Assembly: GCF_000166275.1 (NCBI RefSeq)
Contig: NZ_CM001023.1
Coordinates: 1,268,501 to 1,332,500, forward strand
DNA length: 64,000 nt
Direction of reading: 5' to 3'
DNA from: Algoriphagus machipongonensis
GTDB lineage: Bacteria; Bacteroidota; Bacteroidia; Cytophagales; Cyclobacteriaceae
In this document: piece by piece, positions 16,219 through 24,806 of the stretch
Position numbering within the stretch: position 1 is the stretch's first letter
Layout: each line of letters starts with the position of its first letter
Position numbers and translations under genes: made by a program
Notes under the pieces: model-generated
Database searches by the model: none
Seen by the model: the letters and a program-made list of their open reading frames with translations, nothing else
What the model was told of the DNA's origin: nothing

Positions 16219-17573
16219 GATCTATTTTTTTGATACCACTCCTTAAATGACTGTTTTGGTGTTGCTGGCAAATCGCGTCCTTTACCCCATGCATTTAGCG
16301 GATTATAAATGATGCTATTTGGGAGAGTCTTTAGTGTTGCCCGAAGCATCTTGCCTGAAATTTTATATGCCAAAGGACTTTTAAATATTCCATTGGCCAG
16401 CTGCATCGATAAACCCTTTCCAGTGATCCCCTGAGCCTTGGTGATTTCCTGTCTCCATTCGTAGAGTTGCTCGTGGATATTGATCTTTACAGGGCAAACA
16501 TCTGAGCAGCTACCACATAGTGTAGAGGCAAAAGGTAATGTGCTATATTTTTTCACGTCGATTCCTGGCGAAAGAATAGATCCGATAGGACCGGGAACAG
16601 TACTTCCATAGCTATATCCCCCGCTTCGACGATAGATAGGGCAGGTATTCATGCATGCCCCGCAACGGATACATTTAAGAGAATTCTTGAATTTATCTCG
16701 AGCAAGTTGATTGGTTCTTCCATTGTCTACCAAAATCAAGTGCAACTCTTTGCCAGGAGCCGGACTCCTGAAATGTGAGTTGTAATTGGTGATGGATTGT
16801 CCGGTGGCAGATCGAGCCAAAAGTCTTAGGAAAACTCCCAGGTCGGCTCTTCTAGGAATGATCTTTTCTATTCCCATACAGGCAATATGAACATCCGCGA
16901 GATGCACTCCCATATCTGCATTTCCTTCATTGGTACAGACCACAAACTCACCAGTTTCAGGAATGGCAAAATTCACTCCCGTGATGGCTACTTTGGCTCC
17001 GAGAAATTTATTCCTTAAGTGCTCTCGAGCTGCATGGGTCAAATATTCTGGATCTTCGTTTCCTTTTTGGGTCTTTAGTTTTTTATGAAAAAGCTCTGAA
17101 ATATCTCCTTTTTTCAAATGAATCGCAGGAAGGACAATATGACTAGGAGGTTGTTTCATAAATTGAACTATCCGCTCACCCAAGTCGGTATCAACTACCT
17201 CGACTCCATTTTTCTCCAAAAAAGGGTTTAAGTGACATTCTTCTGTCAGAATTGACTTACTCTTTACAATGGCTTTGCATTTCTGCTTCTTTAGGATTTC
17301 TAGGACAATCTTATTATGCTCTTCAGCGTCCTTTGCCCAATGAACATGAATTCCATTTTCAGTAGCTTTCTTTTCGAGTTCAGCTAAATAATTGTCCAGA
17401 TTAGAAAGAACATGGTCTTTAATTCCTGAGGCGATTTTTCTAAGCTCTTCCCATTCCGGGATTTTTTTACTGGAAATATCTCTTTTCTCCCTTACAAACC
17501 AGAGAGTCTCATCATGCCAATGGGCACGTTTTTCATCTTTGAGAAATTTCGCTGCCTGACTTGGATGACTCAT
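16215..17573 (-). CDS. lutB: LutB family iron-sulfur lactate utilization protein
   Basis: A 452-residue protein with an N-terminal LUD domain (GEFVVCTNEGNADMG about 208-222) and a C-terminal ferredoxin-like domain carrying two cysteine clusters, CIRCGACMNTC at 301-311 and CGSCSDVC at 353-360, which bind 4Fe-4S clusters. It is the electron-transfer core of LutABC, oxidising L-lactate to pyruvate. It overlaps lutA and lutC by four bases at each side. Length is normal. Its placement downstream of an FGGY kinase and aldolase/dehydrogenase points to rhamnose-derived lactate as its main supply, although free lactate would also serve. Confidence 0.94.
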   Translation of the reverse strand: MSHPSQAAKFLKDEKRAHWHDETLWFVREKRDISSKKIPEWEELRKIASGIKDHVLSNLDNYLAELEKKATENGIHVHWAKDAEEHNKIVLEILKKQKCKAIVKSKSILTEECHLNPFLEKNGVEVVDTDLGERIVQFMKQPPSHIVLPAIHLKKGDISELFHKKLKTQKGNEDPEYLTHAAREHLRNKFLGAKVAITGVNFAIPETGEFVVCTNEGNADMGVHLADVHIACMGIEKIIPRRADLGVFLRLLARSATGQSITNYNSHFRSPAPGKELHLILVDNGRTNQLARDKFKNSLKCIRCGACMNTCPIYRRSGGYSYGSTVPGPIGSILSPGIDVKKYSTLPFASTLCGSCSDVCPVKINIHEQLYEWRQEITKAQGITGKGLSMQLANGIFKSPLAYKISGKMLRATLKTLPNSIIYNPLNAWGKGRDLPATPKQSFKEWYQKNRS

Positions 17574-18313
17574 GAAATGGCTTGGTTTAGGATTTCTGCC
17601 AAATGCATAAATTTGACCTGATTATTATTTCTTTGGGCGATTCCTTGAAGGTGCATAAGACAGGAAACATCACCGCCACAAATAATTTCTACTTGATGTT
17701 CTAGATGGTCCGAAAGACGATCTTTTCCCATTTGCACAGAGAGCGCTTCTTCAGAAACGGCAAAGGTTCCTCCGAATCCACAGCACTCATCTTTTCTGGC
17801 AAGTTCAACCCATTCCAAACCCTTAATTCCTGCAAATAATGCTTTGGCTTTGTTGAATGGGGCTTCGTTAAGTTCAGAAGAGGAACTTAGCCTAAGGCCT
17901 CTTTGACCATGGCATGAGGAGTGAAAACCAATTTTATGAGGAAAGCTTCCCTGAATGGTGTCCACCTTCAGGATATCGGTAATAAATTCACTCAATTCGT
18001 AGGTTTTTGCCTGCACTTCGGCTTGTTCTTTTCCTCCTTCTTTTAAACAAGGTTGATGCTCTTTTACGTGAAGGACGCAGCTGCCAGAAGGAGCTACTAT
18101 ATAGTCGAAGTCTTTAAAAGTCTCAATAAATTGTCTGGTGGTGCCCTCAGTGTCTCGCTCATAGCCTGAATTTGCCATAGGTTGGCCGCAGCAAGTTTGA
18201 TTCATTGGATAGCTCACGTTGCAGTTAAGCTTCTCCAAAAGCTCAAGGGTTGCTTGACCCACATGAGGGTAAAACTGATCTATGTAGCAAGGGATAAAAA
18301 GGGCAACTTTCAT
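17570..18313 (-). CDS. lutA: LutA family (Fe-S)-binding lactate utilization protein
   Basis: A 247-residue protein made of two CCG (cysteine-rich) domains, with TCCGQPMANSGY near residues 40-51 and ECCGFGGTFAV in the second half, as in the LutA subunit and in glycolate oxidase/heterodisulfide reductase relatives. It begins the tightly overlapping lutABC set. The gap to the upstream kinase gene is 77 bp, the largest within this operon, so an internal promoter is possible. Confidence 0.93.
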   Translation of the reverse strand: MKVALFIPCYIDQFYPHVGQATLELLEKLNCNVSYPMNQTCCGQPMANSGYERDTEGTTRQFIETFKDFDYIVAPSGSCVLHVKEHQPCLKEGGKEQAEVQAKTYELSEFITDILKVDTIQGSFPHKIGFHSSCHGQRGLRLSSSSELNEAPFNKAKALFAGIKGLEWVELARKDECCGFGGTFAVSEEALSVQMGKDRLSDHLEHQVEIICGGDVSCLMHLQGIAQRNNNQVKFMHLAEILNQAIS

Positions 18314-18390
18314 GAAATTTTAAAATTAATTCATTGTGCATTTTTCAATGCTATGGTGAATTTACACGAAATACGACAACCGCCGAAGAA

Positions 18391-19731
18391 TTAAATGGCT
18401 GGTGGTTTGAAATCAGGTTGAACAAGCAAAGCAGCACCAAGTGCTGTTCCCAAAGCAAAATCACTGGTAAGAATATTTAATCCAGGCAATTTTTTTCTAA
18501 GCATTCCCACAAATATTTCATTGGCATTGAAGCCACCATCAATAAACATTCTTTTTACTGAGGTGCCAGACCAAACGAGATTTATGGCAGCTATCTGCAA
18601 TTCTGTGAGCTCATGAATAAATGTATAATAGGCATCTTCAAAATCTTCAAATTGATTAAAGTCCATCTCTTCTGCTTGAGTTAATCCGTAATTCTCAGGA
18701 CTTAAATAATGGAACTTGATTTTTTGAGGAGAAGATTTGATTTTTTCGAACCTGGCCTCATCAAACTTTAATTTCTTATAAGTCCCTAAGGGTTTGTTGA
18801 AGAAATCATACATTTTTCCCACTTGGTATTTATGTTCCTCTCCGATAAAGAGTCTACTTATTTTGATTGGGTCTCCAGTGATACCAATAAACTGAAGGCA
18901 ATCTTTCAAAAGCTCTGATTTAGTTAACTGAGTTTTATTGAAAGGGTTTATGCAAATGGACCATGTTCCTGTAGATAGGAGCATAAAAGGTTCGTTTTCC
19001 TTTTTTAAATAAGGAAGGAGCGCAGATGAAGAATCATGGACTCCTATTCCAGAGGGGATACTGCCAAACTCAGGTTTTGTCTGGAAGATGGTAGAACTTG
19101 GGATCGCTGGAAGTAAGAGGTCTTGTAAATTATTTTCATCAATCCATTTATGATATTTTTGCTCATGAAAATTCCAAAGACCTGTATGGCATCCAATACT
19201 GGTGAAATCTGAAACGAATTTTCCTGTGAAAATTGAACTCAAGTACTGAGGTAAATGGAAAGTATGCTTGATTTTTTTAAATAAATCCGGCTTTTCATTT
19301 TGGATGTAATAAAGCTGTAAACCAGAGTTGAGCATCGCTAATGGTGGAGAGGCAGTTTTGGTGCAAAAATCCATTTTCCCACCTTGTTCCTCGTAGAATT
19401 TATCCAGCAATGCTTCAGGAAATGGCTTGAGGTAATCATAGAGTGGAGTTACGGGATCACCATTTTCATCGGTGTGTACCAGAGTAGCCCCATAACTCGT
19501 AAAGTTGATGCGTTGGATATCAAACTTCTCCATTTTCTGTGCCTCGAGAAAGGTTTTAACCATCCATTCTTTTAGCTCATCGATAGGCTCTGATTTAAAT
19601 CCGTCTTCATCCTCTCCTGGTTCCAGCCTGTGGTAAGTTTGATAAACTTCTTCGAGTTTACTGTCAAAGAGGAAAAACTTTTTATTCGTTTTCCCAATAT
19701 CAAAAATAGCTGTAACTGGAATTTTGCTCAT
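18391..19731 (-). CDS. FGGY family carbohydrate kinase, probable L-rhamnulokinase
   Basis: A kinase of about 446 residues from the ATG at 19731 (an ATG nine codons upstream would add MLHARPRKS, which is less typical). The N-terminal phosphate loop FDIGKTNKKFFLFD, the central STGTWSICINPF and the C-terminal adenosine motif FIDGGFNANE identify the FGGY/actin-like sugar kinase fold. Sequence alone does not separate rhamnulokinase from fuculokinase. The operon partners (rhamnulose-phosphate aldolase, lutABC) and the divergent rhaI-type isomerase make L-rhamnulose the most likely substrate, giving L-rhamnulose 1-phosphate. It follows the GntR gene after 34 bp. Confidence 0.85.
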   Translation of the reverse strand: MSKIPVTAIFDIGKTNKKFFLFDSKLEEVYQTYHRLEPGEDEDGFKSEPIDELKEWMVKTFLEAQKMEKFDIQRINFTSYGATLVHTDENGDPVTPLYDYLKPFPEALLDKFYEEQGGKMDFCTKTASPPLAMLNSGLQLYYIQNEKPDLFKKIKHTFHLPQYLSSIFTGKFVSDFTSIGCHTGLWNFHEQKYHKWIDENNLQDLLLPAIPSSTIFQTKPEFGSIPSGIGVHDSSSALLPYLKKENEPFMLLSTGTWSICINPFNKTQLTKSELLKDCLQFIGITGDPIKISRLFIGEEHKYQVGKMYDFFNKPLGTYKKLKFDEARFEKIKSSPQKIKFHYLSPENYGLTQAEEMDFNQFEDFEDAYYTFIHELTELQIAAINLVWSGTSVKRMFIDGGFNANEIFVGMLRKKLPGLNILTSDFALGTALGAALLVQPDFKPPAI

Positions 19732-19765
19732 AGATTTTCTGGGCCTTGCATGAAGCAAGTAGGAT

Positions 19766-20800
19766 TTAAAGTGATTTTCTTACGATTAAGCGGAAGGGGT
19801 TTTTGATTGGGATTTTATCTTCCTCTCCCATGATTTGACGTCCGATCGATTTTCCCATATGAATGAAATCTGTAGAAATTGTTGAAATTCCTTTATCAAG
19901 AATTTCCTTCAGAGGGGTTTCATTGTAGGAGATTAATCCCACATCCTGACCTAGAGTTAGCATTTGCTCTCTCGCCTTTTTGATGATGTTTACTAAGTCA
20001 GACTCAGCAAGGACTAGAAACAAATCCCCATCACTTATTGGCGCATCATCAATACCATCCAAAATCATGTTTTCGAAGTCATGGAAGAAGCAGAATCGTT
20101 TAAACCCATCCACAATTTCCAAAGGGTACATATCTCCTTTTGGGAAGACAAGAATCATTTTTTTGTACTTCCTCAAATGACTTAATCCTGTCTCTAATGC
20201 AGCAAAAATATCCTTTGCAAAATCCTGGAATACTCCTGGGAATTCATTTTCATGACCTTTTATGGCTCTGTCCATGATCAAGAGTTTGTCTTTTGGGATC
20301 TTTTTTAATAGTTCATACCCACTGATAGGGTGGGTTTCTTTATCAAAGAAATGTGGGGCAATCACATAGTAATTGTATTTCCCTACATTTTGATGAATAA
20401 GATCTTCCAGTAGATCCACATTGTAGTGATGTACATGCATGTCTACTGTAGCATGTTCACCTAGGGTCTCAATGATGGTGTAATAAATGATTTTCTTATA
20501 AGAACTGAGCTTGTTGAAAAGCAATAAGACTTTGACTTTGTTCTCCACATTGGTGGAGGTGACATAAAACCCTTTGCCCCTTACGGAACTAATGATTCCT
20601 CTGTCTTTCAGTTCGTTATATGCTTTCTCTACCGTGTCTCTTGATAGCAGAAAATCAAAACTGGTTTCATTGATAGAAGGAATTCGATCCCCGATTTTTA
20701 GTTTTCCTTTTTCTATTTCATCGAGGATCAAATTCACTACTTGCAAATACTTAGGGGTTCTTGAATCCGTATGGATTCTTTCCGATTTGTCCACAAGCAT
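19766..20800 (-). CDS. GntR family transcriptional regulator with sugar-binding-like domain
   Basis: A 344-residue regulator. Residues 1-80 form a GntR winged helix (KYLQVVNLILDEIEKGKLK, then LLSRDTVEKAYNELKDRGI and a wing ending GKGFYV). The C-terminal part resembles a periplasmic-binding-protein/LacI-type effector domain, a combination found in Bacteroidota regulators of fucose and other sugars. It lies inside the rhamnose operon, 36 bp after the aldolase/dehydrogenase stop. It is the natural candidate for binding the CAGGAY direct-repeat sites in front of both aldolase copies and susC. The effector could be L-rhamnose or a downstream intermediate (inference). Confidence 0.9.
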   Translation of the reverse strand: MLVDKSERIHTDSRTPKYLQVVNLILDEIEKGKLKIGDRIPSINETSFDFLLSRDTVEKAYNELKDRGIISSVRGKGFYVTSTNVENKVKVLLLFNKLSSYKKIIYYTIIETLGEHATVDMHVHHYNVDLLEDLIHQNVGKYNYYVIAPHFFDKETHPISGYELLKKIPKDKLLIMDRAIKGHENEFPGVFQDFAKDIFAALETGLSHLRKYKKMILVFPKGDMYPLEIVDGFKRFCFFHDFENMILDGIDDAPISDGDLFLVLAESDLVNIIKKAREQMLTLGQDVGLISYNETPLKEILDKGISTISTDFIHMGKSIGRQIMGEEDKIPIKNPFRLIVRKSL

Positions 20801-20836
20801 GGTATTTTGGGTTTGGTTGGAATTTCATTCCTATTG

Positions 20837-22957
20837 TTATCTCGGGAAAGCAGGCGCTAGCCCACCATCCACATTGAGCATATTTCCAGTTGTTTTATCG
20901 AGCATTCCGGATACGAAGGCAAAGGCAGCGTCTGCGATATCCGAAGTTTTCACGGATTCTTTGAGCAGGGTTCTGTTGGCATAGTAAGCAGGGAGTTCTT
21001 TGACTTCGATGCCATAGGCTTTGGCTCTGTTTTCTGCCCATCCACCTTCCCAGATGTTTGAGTTTTCGATTACCGCATCGGGGTTGACCACGTTGACACG
21101 GATTTTTTCAGGTCCCAGTTCGGCAGCCATGAGTCTGGACATGTGCAGCTGAGCTGCTTTTGCCGTTCCGTAAGCAACGTTCTTAGGTCCAGCCACCAAG
21201 GCGTTTTTACTGACGATGTTCAGGATATCTCCTCCGAATGCCTGCTGCTTCAAGATGCTTACCCCGGCCTGGGAAACCTCAAACTGCCCTTTGACCAAAA
21301 TGTCAAGGAGTTTGTTCCAGTCCTGATCGGTATGATCTTCAAAAGCCTTGGAGATGGAGATACCTGCATTGTTTACAATGATGTCGATTCCCCCGTATTT
21401 TAAACAGATAGCCTGCATGGCATTTTGGAGACTCTTTGGATCAGTCACGTCCAGGGTTACCCCAAGGAAAACGTCTTTTCCATATTTTTTCATCATCTCA
21501 GCTTCGGTTTCTGCAAGTCTGTCCGCATTGATATCGGTCACCACGACGCAGGCCCCTTCCTGGATGAATTTCTCTGCTATTCCTTTTCCGATTCCTCCGG
21601 CACTTCCGGTGATCAGGGCAATCCTTCTGGATAATGGCTTTTCCTTAGGCATACGCTGAAGCTTGGCTTCTTCCAATAACCAGTATTCGATGTCGAAAGC
21701 TTCCTGTAAGGGTAGGGAAACGTAAGAGGAAACAGCTTCGGCACCTCTCATGACATTGATGGCGTTGATGTAAAACTCAGAAGCCACCCGTGAAGTCTGC
21801 TTGTCCTTGGCAAAGGAGAAGAGTCCCACACCCGGCCATAAGATGATGACAGGATTAGGATCCCTCATTCCCGGAGAATTGGGATGCTTATGCTTTTCGT
21901 AATACTCGGCATACCGCTCGCGGTAAGCCTGAAATTCTTTTTCCAGATCAGCCTTCAGGGCATTCGGATCCGAAAGATCTGTGTCTGCAGGAATGTCTAA
22001 AACCAGCGGAGAGATTTTGGTACGCAGGAAGTGATCCGGACAGGAAGTTCCCATAGGAGCGAGTTTGCCCAGGTCATGTGAGTTGATGAACTGCAACACC
22101 ACTTCTGTATCAGCAAAGGTGCCGACCATCTTCTTTTCTGAAGAAGCAAGACCACGAAGCACAGGGGCCAGTAGCGCTGCCTGAGAGGCACGCTGTTCTG
22201 CAGGTAGAGAGCTTACTTTGGTTCCGCCGAAGACCGGTCTGTTCTTCCCGTAGTTTTCTTCTAGATAAGCGGAAGCCGTTTCAATTACTTCCAGACTGTT
22301 GATATAGCATTCAAAGGAGGTGTCACCCCAGGTGAAGAGCCCGTGTCCACCGAGCATGATACCGCGGATTCCCGGATTCTCATCAAGAGCCTGCTTGAGC
22401 TGAAGTCCCAGGTCAAAGCCCGGACGCTGCCAGGGTACCCAGGCAATCTGACCTTTCCAGAGTTCCTGAGTGATCTTCTCCCCGTCTTTGGAAGCGGCAA
22501 TGGCAATGGCTGCATCAGGATGCAGGTGATCGATATGTTTGAAAGGCAAAAATGCGTGCAAAGGGGTGTCGATGGAAGGGGCCTTGGAGTCCAGGTCGTA
22601 GATACAGTGGTTAAAAAGTCCCACCATCTCATCTTCAAATTCAATCCCCCGATAGATTCCTTTGAGAGCTCGGAGCTTGTCTACGTAAAGTCCGGCCAAA
22701 CCTGCCTTTTTGAGGGTACCGATGTCCCCACCGGAACCTTTGACCCACATCACTTCCACGGTTTCCTTGGAAAGAGGATCTGCTTCATAGGTTTTACAGC
22801 TGGTGTTTCCCCCACCGTAATTGGTGATTCGCAGGTCAGCTCCCAGGATATTGGATCTATAGATCAATAGGTCTACTTCATTTCCCTCCATTTCGGCAGC
22901 TTTTTTATCATCCCATAAAAAGCTGACATGGTTGAATTTTTTGGTATTCGTATTCAT
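20837..22957 (-). CDS. rhaEW: bifunctional rhamnulose-1-phosphate aldolase / L-lactaldehyde dehydrogenase, copy 1
   Basis: A 706-residue fusion. The N-terminal half is a class II aldolase (LHAFLPFKHIDHLHPDA and MLGGHGLFTWGD carry zinc-binding histidines). The C-terminal third is a short-chain dehydrogenase with nucleotide loop TGSAGGIGKG and catalytic YGTAK. It splits L-rhamnulose 1-phosphate into DHAP and L-lactaldehyde and oxidises the latter to L-lactate, as shown for the B. subtilis RhaEW type. First gene of the minus-strand rhamnose operon. From Phe-8 onward the protein is identical to copy 2 at 30840-32960; only the first seven residues differ. The gene appears richer in GC than its neighbours, which fits high expression or transfer. 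Confidence 0.93.
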   Translation of the reverse strand: MNTNTKKFNHVSFLWDDKKAAEMEGNEVDLLIYRSNILGADLRITNYGGGNTSCKTYEADPLSKETVEVMWVKGSGGDIGTLKKAGLAGLYVDKLRALKGIYRGIEFEDEMVGLFNHCIYDLDSKAPSIDTPLHAFLPFKHIDHLHPDAAIAIAASKDGEKITQELWKGQIAWVPWQRPGFDLGLQLKQALDENPGIRGIMLGGHGLFTWGDTSFECYINSLEVIETASAYLEENYGKNRPVFGGTKVSSLPAEQRASQAALLAPVLRGLASSEKKMVGTFADTEVVLQFINSHDLGKLAPMGTSCPDHFLRTKISPLVLDIPADTDLSDPNALKADLEKEFQAYRERYAEYYEKHKHPNSPGMRDPNPVIILWPGVGLFSFAKDKQTSRVASEFYINAINVMRGAEAVSSYVSLPLQEAFDIEYWLLEEAKLQRMPKEKPLSRRIALITGSAGGIGKGIAEKFIQEGACVVVTDINADRLAETEAEMMKKYGKDVFLGVTLDVTDPKSLQNAMQAICLKYGGIDIIVNNAGISISKAFEDHTDQDWNKLLDILVKGQFEVSQAGVSILKQQAFGGDILNIVSKNALVAGPKNVAYGTAKAAQLHMSRLMAAELGPEKIRVNVVNPDAVIENSNIWEGGWAENRAKAYGIEVKELPAYYANRTLLKESVKTSDIADAAFAFVSGMLDKTTGNMLNVDGGLAPAFPR
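20840..22937. repeat. 2.1-kb direct repeat, copy 1 (aldolase/dehydrogenase gene)
   Basis: Matches 30843-32940 in the same orientation. By eye I count 12 single-base differences, all between 20930 and 21611; the bases from 21612 to the N-terminal end appear identical. Homology stops within the first codons of the gene and just past the stop codon. Confidence 0.85.
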
Positions 22958-23009
22958 GTTAATAGTTCAAGTTTAATGGTTTGAATATGGGGTAATCTAA
23001 GGTTTTTGG

Positions 23010-23026
23010 TGTCCTGTGCTGTCTTG
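23010..23026. promoter_or_regulatory. candidate operator, aldolase copy 1 side of the divergent promoter
   Basis: Reads CAAGACAGCACAGGACA on the minus strand: two half-sites, CAAGAC and CAGGAC, whose starts are 10 bp apart. This fits the pattern of the other four sites listed. It lies 53-69 bp upstream of the copy 1 start codon. Confidence 0.45.
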
Positions 23027-23164
23027 AAAAAATGAATTGATTCATCTTTCAAGGCTTGTTTATCCCTTCTTTATAAAGGAGATACTTCAAATATAAATTT
23101 AGAAAATAGAAAGGGAAGAGAAACGACAATTTAGGATTAATCCATCTTTTTTGACTTTTTTAAG

Positions 23165-23179
23165 GATGGGGCAGGATAG
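23165..23179. promoter_or_regulatory. candidate operator upstream of the permease operon
   Basis: Plus-strand GGAT-GGGG-CAGGATAG: half-sites AAGGAT and CAGGAT with starts 10 bp apart. It sits directly before the first possible permease ATG (23185), so a bound protein would block transcription or translation initiation. If the ATG at 23215 is the true start, it lies 36 bp upstream of it. Confidence 0.5.
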
Positions 23180-23184
23180 TTTGG

Positions 23185-24621
23185 ATGAAGAATTTAAACT
23201 TTTTACGAGTTAATATGAAAGAGCAAAAACTATTTAAAAAGATTGTTAGTCAAAACAATGAATATGAAAGGACGCCTGTTCCTTCTGATCAATTAAAATC
23301 TGGTAAGAGCTTTTTGGGGATGTATGCAGGTGAACATACAGCAGGGACCGAGTTTGTGATCGGGCCACTTTTTGTAGCACACGGAGTTTCAGCAGGTGAT
23401 CTGATGATTGGGCTTTTGATAGGAAATCTTCTCGCTGTGCTAAGCTGGGGCTTTTTAACAGGGCCGATAGCCACTTCTAAAAGAATGACACTTTACTATC
23501 AGTTGGAAAGGATCACAGGGAAGTCAGTTGTCAATTTATATAATCTTATCAATGCTCTGATGTTTTGCTTTTTGGCGGGATCGATGATTGCAGTTTCTGC
23601 AACTGCAGTAGGAATTCCCTTTGATTTAGCGATGCCTACACTGACTGATTGGTATCCTAAAACCCCCGGTTGGATAGTGGCTGTAATCATCATGGGTGCT
23701 ATAATTACCTTGATAGCGATTCGTGGCTATTCGCAAGTTGCCAAATTCGCCAACGTCATGGCGCCTTGGATGATATTGATATTTATCTCAGCAGCATTTG
23801 CAGCCCTACCTCAATTGGGAGTCCATAGTTGGGATGAATTTTGGGTGGCAGCAAATGAAGTAATTTGGACTGGAGTCCCTTTGGCAGGTATGTCTAAATT
23901 CAGTGTTTGGCATATCATCTTTTTCTGTTGGTTCTGTAACATGGCTATGCATATTGGTATGTCAGATTTGACGATTTTACGTTATGCTAAATCCTGGAAA
24001 TATGGTTTCTTTTCATTTGCCGGGATGTATATAGGCCATTTTGTAGCCTGGATTGCTTCAGGGATTTTATATGCAGTTTTCTTACAAACCAATGCCAATT
24101 CTCAGGAATTCGCCCCAGGACCTATTGCTTATCAGGCTGCTGGTGTGGCAGGAGCTGTCTGCGTAGTGGTGGCTGGATGGACTACAGCTAACCCCACCAT
24201 CTATAGAGCCGGATTGGCATTACAGGGAATATTCCCAAAAACCAAAACCTGGAAAATCACCGCAATCGTTGGTGGAATTACCAGCTTGGCAGCCTGTTTT
24301 CCCGCATTGGTGATGAAGTTGCTGGATTTTGTGGCATTGTATGGCTTAGTCTTGATGCCTATGGGAGCCGTGATTTTTGCTGATTTTTATTTTGCTGATA
24401 AATTCGGGTTCCAGCAAGAACAAGCTTTGAACAATAAAAAGAATTTCACTTGGCCAGCCTTGGTAGCATGGCTAAGTACCTTACTGTGTTGCTACCTCAT
24501 GAATTATTTTTACGGTCTTGATATCTATTTTCTTGGATTGCCAGGTTGGTTTATTGCCGTCCTATTATTTGTAATCTTTTCCAAAATCAAATTCCCAACT
24601 ACTAAAGCTAAATTGGCATGA
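23185..24621 (+). CDS. NCS1-type (purine-cytosine permease family) transporter in the rhamnose locus
   Basis: A 478-residue integral membrane protein with about twelve transmembrane helices. The stretch GWTTANPTIYRAGLALQG and the N-terminal GMYAGEHTAGTEFVIGPLF match the nucleobase:cation symporter-1 family. A second in-frame ATG at 23215 gives a 468-residue protein and is equally plausible. The family is known for purines, cytosine, thiamine precursors and hydantoins, yet this gene heads an operon with a small membrane protein and a rhaI-type isomerase, and no RhaT or other sugar permease is seen. It may therefore import L-rhamnose (inference). The next gene overlaps its stop by four bases. 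Confidence 0.85.
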   Translation: MKNLNFLRVNMKEQKLFKKIVSQNNEYERTPVPSDQLKSGKSFLGMYAGEHTAGTEFVIGPLFVAHGVSAGDLMIGLLIGNLLAVLSWGFLTGPIATSKRMTLYYQLERITGKSVVNLYNLINALMFCFLAGSMIAVSATAVGIPFDLAMPTLTDWYPKTPGWIVAVIIMGAIITLIAIRGYSQVAKFANVMAPWMILIFISAAFAALPQLGVHSWDEFWVAANEVIWTGVPLAGMSKFSVWHIIFFCWFCNMAMHIGMSDLTILRYAKSWKYGFFSFAGMYIGHFVAWIASGILYAVFLQTNANSQEFAPGPIAYQAAGVAGAVCVVVAGWTTANPTIYRAGLALQGIFPKTKTWKITAIVGGITSLAACFPALVMKLLDFVALYGLVLMPMGAVIFADFYFADKFGFQQEQALNNKKNFTWPALVAWLSTLLCCYLMNYFYGLDIYFLGLPGWFIAVLLFVIFSKIKFPTTKAKLA

Positions 24622-24806
24622 AAACTATCTTAAAAATAGCATCCTATATTGCTTTGGCGATGACCATCATTCCTCCAATAATGTATTTCAAATCGGCCAT
24701 TTCTTTGGATTCTAGCCATTTGTACATGACACTAGGAATGTTGCTTTGGTTTGGAACGGCACCTTTTTGGATCAATAAAAAAACAGAAGAACAACAGAAT
24801 AAATGA
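24618..24806 (+). CDS. small two-helix membrane protein
   Basis: A 62-residue protein with two predicted transmembrane helices (IASYIALAMTIIPPIMYF and LYMTLGMLLWFGTAPFWI) and a short charged tail. It overlaps the permease stop (ATGA) and the isomerase start (ATGA), so it is translated between them and is unlikely to be spurious. I do not recognise a named family. Its place suggests an accessory subunit of the transporter or a membrane anchor for it (inference). Confidence 0.75.
   Translation: MKTILKIASYIALAMTIIPPIMYFKSAISLDSSHLYMTLGMLLWFGTAPFWINKKTEEQQNK

Noticed and set aside
22343..22870. 175-codon open frame on the plus strand antisense to aldolase copy 1 (and its twin at 32346-32873)
   Set aside because: It is a shadow of a relatively GC-rich conserved gene; its duplication only reflects the duplicated host gene, and it has no recognisable domain or leader.
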